This document shows positions 42,665 through 47,500 of a stretch of DNA of 47,500 nucleotides, piece after piece (position 1 is the stretch's first letter; each line of letters starts with the position of its first letter). The position numbers were made by a program, and so were the translations under genes. Origin of the DNA: Chromera velia (lineage: Eukaryota > Sar > Chromeraceae). The stretch spans positions 52,623-100,122 of the forward strand of contig JAHBMJ010000355.1 of NCBI GenBank assembly GCA_018398765.1. The letters run 5' to 3'. The notes under the pieces are model-generated. The model had not been told where the DNA came from. It saw nothing but the letters and a program-made list of their open reading frames with translations, and made no database searches.

Positions 42665-43899
42665 CATGGACCGTATGTATGAATTAAAGAAAGAAAACGA
42701 GAAAGATTTGAATGTTCCTGCATGAATCCCCTGCCGGGAGGTCTTTTGCTCATTTTTTTGCAATTTCGCGTCCAATGTAGACAGAATGGTGTGTGTACGT
42801 GGACACATACGTATCTGTACTTACATCTACTCACTCACTCACTACCGGAATCTCCCACCGTTCTGCTTCATGCGTGAGCGAACAAAAGCACAACCAGAGA
42901 AGGACAAGCACTGCGAAGAGAGTCGGACACGTGTGTGCGTATGTACGTATGTATGTATGCATGCGAGGGTGCACAGCGAAGAGAGTCGGACACGTGTGTG
43001 TGTGTGTGTGTATGTACGTATGTGTGTATGTATGTATGCATGCAGGGGTACACTGCGAAGATAGTCCCAAGGGTCGGCTGTGCGAGGAGTGCTGGATCTA
43101 CATGAGTGGAGGAATGTACATGCTGAGCTTTCGGATGGCAAGGCTGTTGGACGACTGCGAGGCCTGCAAAGCGTGGAGGAAATACACTGAAGACATGGCC
43201 ATGGGTGAGTCAGTCAGCCAGCCAGTCAATCAATCAACGAGTGAGCCAGCCGGGCAGTCACTCAGCCAGCCAGCCAGCCAGCCAGGCAGATGAACAGTCA
43301 GACAGACAGACAGACAGACAGCGAGGCAGATGAACAGTCAGACAGACAGACAGACAGACAGCGAGGCAGATGAACAGTCAGACAGACAGACAGATAGATA
43401 GATAGACAGACAGAAGTCAGTCGGTCCCTTAATTCGTCATTCAGGTCAGGGGAAGAACGGAGAACAAAATGTTCCTTGAGAGCTTGCGGATAGCACGGAA
43501 GGAAATGGATGTGCGTGAGAATATTCGTTTGTATTCTAATTTTTGTTTTTCCTTTCCGCTTTCTTTGATCCTTCCGTTTTTTCTTTCTTTCCTTCTTTCT
43601 CTCTTTCTTTCTTTGTTTCTTTCTTTTATTTTCTTTTCTTTTCTTTTCTTTTCTTTCTTTCTTTCTTTCTTTCTTTCTGAAATTCCTCCTTTCCCTACCT
43701 TCCTTCCCTCCCTTCAGGACACTCTTTGAACGCAACTCTGAGGGAACACAACCTTGTGGAGCACGCAAAGCTCTTCCATCGAGAAAACGGAGACTTGTTT
43801 CTTCACAACGACCAGCTGAAAGGCCAAAACGCCCTGTTGATAGTGCATGAATATTTTAAATTCGGTACAATTCCCAAAAACTTAAGTGTCATAAAGTGA
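41602..43899 (+). CDS. Type II membrane glycosyltransferase, GT31-like, 404 aa (384 from the second ATG)
   Basis: Exons 41602-42475, 43046-43204 and 43718-43899 join in phase and end in TGA. An ATG at 41,662 (MGRRVRCC) is also a good start and places the anchor closer to the N-terminus. The segment FFPYLFVGLLVTWLILQLLF is a signal anchor, fitting a Golgi type II enzyme. After a Gly/Arg-rich stem come VLLGIFCRNKDRYDR, VRFVIGENS, the metal-binding DxD motif in KMDTDVLLF (Asp240 and Asp242 from the first ATG), then the second-exon sequence WIYMSGGMYMLSF and EDMAMGHSL across the last junction. The latter two match the Y-x-S-G-x-G and E-D-V-x-x-G blocks of GT31 (beta-1,3-glycosyltransferases). Donor and acceptor sugars cannot be told from sequence. 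It is divergent from the TSP1-vWA gene. Confidence 0.85.
42907..43068 (+). repeat. Tandem copies of an intron-exon junction in the glycosyltransferase gene
   Basis: The start of exon 2 (GTACACTGCGAAGATAGTC) together with the preceding GTATGTATGCATGC intron tail is present as two further imperfect copies upstream, each with GCGAAGAGAGTCGGACACGT, near 42,908 and 42,973. The real acceptor (TGCAG before 43,046) is the last copy; the upstream copies end in GAG or lack CAG. Confidence 0.85.
43285..43413. repeat. 40-bp tandem repeat in intron 2 of the glycosyltransferase gene
   Basis: Units beginning GGCAGATGAACAGTCAGACA start at 43,285, 43,325 and 43,365; the third grades into GATA repeats. Each unit is itself built from (CAGA)n. 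Confidence 0.9.
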
Positions 43900-44786
43900 C
43901 GAAACGGACAAAACGTGAATGTGACATATAATTTAAAATGAAACACAATAAATGGGCCGCAGCGTATTTACTGATGTATTATTTTCGAATATTCATTATA
44001 GAACAAAAAAAATATTAGTTAAGCCTGAGATTGTTTGTAATTTATTACTCCAGTGAGTCCAGTCGTTCCTCGGGCTAGTCTAGGGGAATCTAGGGTAATC
44101 TAGGGGCTGGTCGTCAACTTAATTACTTATCATAATCATTATAGTATCATGTCGTATTGCGATAATTTAAAGTTACCAGCTTCTTGTAATAAACTATGCA
44201 TTACATACTTAAATACTTAATACTTAATTGTGGTTAAGCCTAGGGTCTCTGAAACCAGAGATAAATGGCAACCCATGCATGCAGTTGTAAACAAAAAGAG
44301 CAAACCGCTGCAGCTTAGCCAGCTGAGCCTGCTGTAAACATACCTGCATTGCCTGCATTAGTTAAAATTTAAAGTTACTTAAAGCGCAAACTAATAGCTA
44401 GCAGTTAGCTAAACACTACTAGTACTAATATTAGTAGTCTAGTAAATATTAGACATAGAGTAATAGACGTATGATGATGATGATCGTCTATAGGTCGAAA
44501 TGAAGATAGAATAGTGGAATAGTCCAATAGTACTAGCCCTGACTAGGAATAGTTGGAATAGGCTATTCCATCATATAGAATAGTTAGAATATTTAACTAT
44601 TCCACCATTCAACTATTCCACTATTCTACCATGACATCAACGTTGAGAGAATAGGTGAAAAAATCCACTATTCCACTATTCTGCTCACTCACCATTCCAC
44701 TATTCCACTATTCTTCAGCTAAAAGAATCGAGTCAGACAGTCGACTCAGACTCAAATAAACAGGAAGGAAAAGATCAGAGTGAATG
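43900..44786. other. AT-rich intergenic DNA with a short-repeat cluster
   Basis: No coding frame is seen. 44,509-44,713 is a cluster of GGAATAGT/ACTATTCC words and is listed separately. The rest is AT-rich. Confidence 0.65.
44509..44713. repeat. GGAATAGT/ACTATTCC word cluster with inverted ends
   Basis: The cluster starts with GAATAGTGGAATAGT and ends with its exact reverse complement ACTATTCCACTATTC, a 15-base inverted repeat. In between the words recur in both orientations. A further small cluster lies at 45,319-45,356. No clear target-site duplication was found, so it may be a MITE-like element or simply an inverted microsatellite. Confidence 0.6.
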
Positions 44787-45047
44787 TCACACACTGAATG
44801 AAACCTCCCCCTCCTCTTCTTCCTGGGCCGCCTCTTCCTCCTCACTTTCCTCCTCCCCTCCCTCTTGAGCCTGAGAAACAGCCTGAGGTTGCTTCTCCAG
44901 AATAATACTCATATGACCGAGGCAGTCCTTGATAAAATATTTGGGCTCTATGAAAGGAGAGACCAACAAAAAAGAGATGAGGTTCTCCTCCTTCATCTCC
45001 CTGATGACCTTCTGTTGCTTTACCATGCTCATGGTCAAAACCTCCTT
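44787..45047 (-). CDS. Possible 3'-terminal exon of an unidentified gene or gene remnant
   Basis: After an AG acceptor (TTAGCACAG) about 86 codons are open to a stop. The peptide contains MKEENLISFLLVSPFIEPKY and KDCLGHMSIILEKQ, and ends in a Glu-rich tail. Its composition is protein-like and unlike the AT-rich surroundings, but I recognise no family and see no upstream exon in the 450 bases that follow on the minus strand. An internal ATG also allows a stand-alone 83-aa protein. Confidence 0.38.
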   Translation of the reverse strand, partial: KEVLTMSMVKQQKVIREMKEENLISFLLVSPFIEPKYFIKDCLGHMSIILEKQPQAVSQAQEGGEEESEEEEAAQEEEEGEVSFSV

Positions 45048-45571
45048 CTGTGCTAACTTTGCGGCCCCCCCCCAGTAAAATTTAATCAGAGGAACGTAAT
45101 ACTACTATGTGTATGATCGTTCACGGAGGAGGGACGGTAAGAACGTGCCATCTCTTTGGAGAACCGATTTGAGACAGGCGAGAAAGAAGCAGACTTCAAA
45201 GATAAAAAAAACTGAAATTCTTTTCAAAAACGTTTTAAATGGTTTTTAAATGATACTAGATATTTTTAACATGTTTTTAAAAATTTTGGTACTATTTTTT
45301 TTTTAAATCATTCCCTAGTGGAATAGTTGGAATAGTGGACTATTCCCACTATTCTGACTAGTCATCCTCCCCACCCGACCCATAGACGATGATAATAATG
45401 ATATTTACTAAGCCCGGTAGCCATCGTATCCCAATGGCAGAGGGTAGCTAACAGGGAAGCAGAAGGCAGAGGGCCCTATTTATATACAGGGAAACTACTA
45501 CTTTAGCTAATTTCAACAGCAGCTTAATTAAACAGCTTCATCTGGTTAGTTATAAAAACCGAGCCTACCTA
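45048..45571. other. AT-rich intergenic DNA
   Basis: No gene is visible. A GGAATAGT cluster sits at 45,319-45,356. Confidence 0.65.
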
Positions 45572-46054
45572 GTGACCAGATTTGATTTGATTTAATTTGA
45601 TTTGATTTGAAGTAGAGCTTAACCTCAAATCAAATCTTAGGCCTGAGAAACTTTAGCATGATAGGGCTTATCAAATCCTATCAAATTTACTTCAAATCTG
45701 ACCCTTTAACCTCAAATCTCTAGGATAACTCAAGTCTTAAATTAAGATGACTCTCTAGAATAACTCTAAGATAAAAACTTATGTAATTAAGCTCTTAGCT
45801 TTGACAATAGCTCATTAATTTTGAGAGTCTTAATTGAGCTTTTAGTCTAGTTTTTAGTGATTTTCTTGTCTCTAGGGCTTTCTAGGCCTGGCTAGTGGTA
45901 TCGACTGTGTCATATCGTCTTCAGTGCTATCAAGAGTGACCTCTAGACTTCAACCTCAAATCTACTTCAAATGTGGTCAGATTTGAGCTTGAAGCTCAAA
46001 TCAAATCAAATCAAATTAAATCAAATCAAATCCTATCAAATCAAATCTGGTCAC
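45572..46054. mobile_element. Non-autonomous DNA transposon with TA ends, 483 bp
   Basis: The ends GTGACCAGATTTGATTTGAT and its exact reverse complement are inverted over at least 20 bases, flanked on both sides by TA (45,570-45,571 and 46,055-46,056). TA target duplication is the hallmark of Tc1/mariner-type elements. Subterminal (TTTGA)n and CCTCAAATC repeats fill both arms. There is no transposase, so this is a MITE. Confidence 0.75.
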
Positions 46055-46316
46055 TAAGTCTGCCATAGTGCATGTAAGTGTACAACAATATGATACAGCC
46101 TAAGACTCCCTGAATAAAAAAGTCTGGGATCAAATAATACGCATGCATAGTCACTGTCATGATCTCAGTAAAGCTGAGCTGCCCCCTGAGTACCCCCGAG
46201 GTGATAGGGACTGCTTGCACATGCTTTTTGGGCCGTGGCCAGGGCGCTATACCATGCATGCTACCATACAGCCCTGTATAGCTACATGAGGGGGGCCGCG
46301 GGAAGGAACCTACATG

Positions 46317-46548
46317 CTAGGCGCCGCACATAAAAAAAAAAGAAAAAAAAACTAGGCCTCCCCAACTTTTTTTTTTTTTAAAGGTTAAAAGTCATGTCTA
46401 TATCCTATGTAGAAAAGTAAGTTTGAGTGCTAGTTTGAGTGTCGAAAGAGATTTTTTTCCTTTTGGAGGCACTTGAAAAAAAAAAAATAAAAAAAAATAA
46501 AAAAAAAAAGGCCTCTCTAACTTTTTTTTTTCCTATGTGCGCGCTTAG
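46317..46548. mobile_element. hAT-like MITE, 232 bp
   Basis: The left end CTAGGCGCCGCACAT plus poly-A and the right end poly-T plus CCTATGTGCGCGCTTAG are inverted with a few mismatches. Flanks are CCTACATG (46,309-46,316) and CCTGCATG (46,549-46,556), an 8-bp duplication with one mismatch. The interior holds two direct copies of a GGCCTC(C/T)C(C/T)AACTTTT word. It is related to the elements at 31.9 and 46.66 kb. Confidence 0.75.
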
Positions 46549-46657
46549 CCTGCATGCATGGGCATGCCGGGGCCGCGTATGCAGGCATGCATGCTACGCC
46601 CTTTATTGCAGATTGAAGCAATTAAGACGCATGTTCTGGCCCAACACAGGACCAGAG

Positions 46658-46892
46658 CTAGGCGACGCACAGTGATAAAAAAAAAAGAAAAAGAAAATCC
46701 CAAGAAGCCTAATTTTTATTATTTTTTTTTTTATTTCAAGTGTCAAACATATAATAAAAACATATCTATAATTACAAAACCTACCTTTGGTAAGTTTGTT
46801 TGGACTTTTGACCACCAGACTAAAAAAAAAAAAGAAAAAAATAAATCTTGACATGTCTATTCTTTTTTTTTTTACCACTGTGCGTCGCCTAG
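46658..46892. mobile_element. hAT-like MITE, 235 bp, with a perfect 8-bp target duplication
   Basis: The left end CTAGGCGACGCACAGTGATA plus poly-A and the right end poly-T plus ACCACTGTGCGTCGCCTAG are almost exact inverted repeats. Both flanks read GACCAGAG (46,650-46,657 and 46,893-46,900), a perfect 8-bp duplication. No coding capacity. Of the three copies this one appears youngest, judged by its intact ends and flanks. Confidence 0.85.
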
Positions 46893-46900
46893 GACCAGAG

Positions 46901-47500
46901 ACACACGTGTGTACGAAGGCATGCATGCACAAGTTTGGACACGCCCTGGCCTTGAGGGCTATGGGCCCGTGGCGCATAGATCGAGGGCGCGCTGAAAGCG
47001 CACTGTTCAGGTTTGTGAGAAGACTAAGGGGGGAAAGGCATACGGACGCTCTGAATGTTTTGTGTCGGATTAAATGATCAGAGTGCACCGAATGCATCCT
47101 GCCAGGCCATCACAGGAAGACTCTCTGGAAGAGCAACTTAGGAAACAAAAGGCTTACATGATGATAAAAAAAAAAAGATTAAAAGACTTAGGAGTCAAGT
47201 TAGGATGTCTGTTACGTTATCCAGCTGCGATTTCAGCGTCATCTCCGCTAATCTGCGCACACAATACGTATATCTGACGCACTTCATGTGAATAACCCGA
47301 AAACTTTAAGCGAAATTAACTTTAGATTCAGAAACATTCAAGTTTTATGAAGTACTAGGTTAAGTGTCTTCTCAGCACTATTTCCGGGATATCCGACTGC
47401 GTACGTGCATCGATCAGTTTTTTAATCAAAGATTCACCACGTTTGCCATACGCGCATATACGCGCTCTCCGACCCCAAGTTTTTGTTTCCGGTCCATAGC
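46901..47500. other. Right-end stretch without a confident gene
   Basis: Short open frames on the plus strand (about 46,930-47,275) contain some charged sequence but no known domain and no good splice sites. I see no feature I can support here. Confidence 0.55.

Noticed and set aside
43285-43413. CRISPR-like regular repeat with 40-base spacing
   Set aside because: No unique spacers; it is a tandem microsatellite-derived repeat inside an intron of a eukaryotic gene.

Overview
This window is nuclear DNA of a protist with many short exons and long introns full of simple-sequence repeats. The gene content points to a chromerid alga, most likely Chromera velia or a relative of it: a calcium-dependent protein kinase with EF-hands, a secreted thrombospondin-1/von Willebrand-A protein of the kind linked to apicomplexan adhesins, ApiAP2-like TGCATGCA sites, and spliceosomal introns with (GTNN)n donors and TGCAG acceptors. 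The organism is an inference; only the sequence features are seen. All exon models were built by hand from splice sites, reading phase and recognisable motifs, without transcript data.

Layout. 1-6.8 kb: repeat-rich DNA with a minisatellite, AT-rich stretches, a foldback and two isolated possible exons, but no convincing gene. 6.8-24.0 kb (minus): about 31 phase-consistent exons that appear to encode one very large protein: a CDPK-type kinase and four EF-hands, followed directly by a metallo-beta-lactamase (MBL) fold and two rhodanese domains. This is the most unusual object here. The middle of its kinase exon contains an 872-bp exact duplication across a single N, which is almost certainly an assembly artefact. 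25.7-28.8 kb (minus): a complete five-exon HAD-superfamily phosphatase of 212 aa. 29.2-31.4 kb (plus): a two-exon protein of 651 aa with two tandem alpha/beta-hydrolase domains. 31.4-34.3 kb: AT-rich intergenic DNA with a 921-bp TIR element. 34.3-40.8 kb (minus): a complete nine-exon secreted protein of 1,044 aa (signal peptide, coiled coil, three TSP1 repeats, vWA). 41.6-43.9 kb (plus): a complete three-exon type II membrane glycosyltransferase resembling family GT31. 43.9-47.5 kb: AT-rich DNA with a small possible exon and three non-autonomous DNA transposons (two hAT-like, one with TA ends).

Functional reading. The fusion gene would place a calcium-controlled kinase and a persulfide/sulfide-type MBL-rhodanese module in one chain. 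Several MBL metal ligands and one rhodanese cysteine are missing, so part of it may be a sensor or scaffold rather than an enzyme. The TSP1-vWA gene and the GT31-like gene are divergent over about 0.8 kb. The TSP1 repeats carry C-mannosylation (WxxW) and O-fucosylation (CxxTCG) motifs, so a shared secretory/glycosylation role is possible but unproven.
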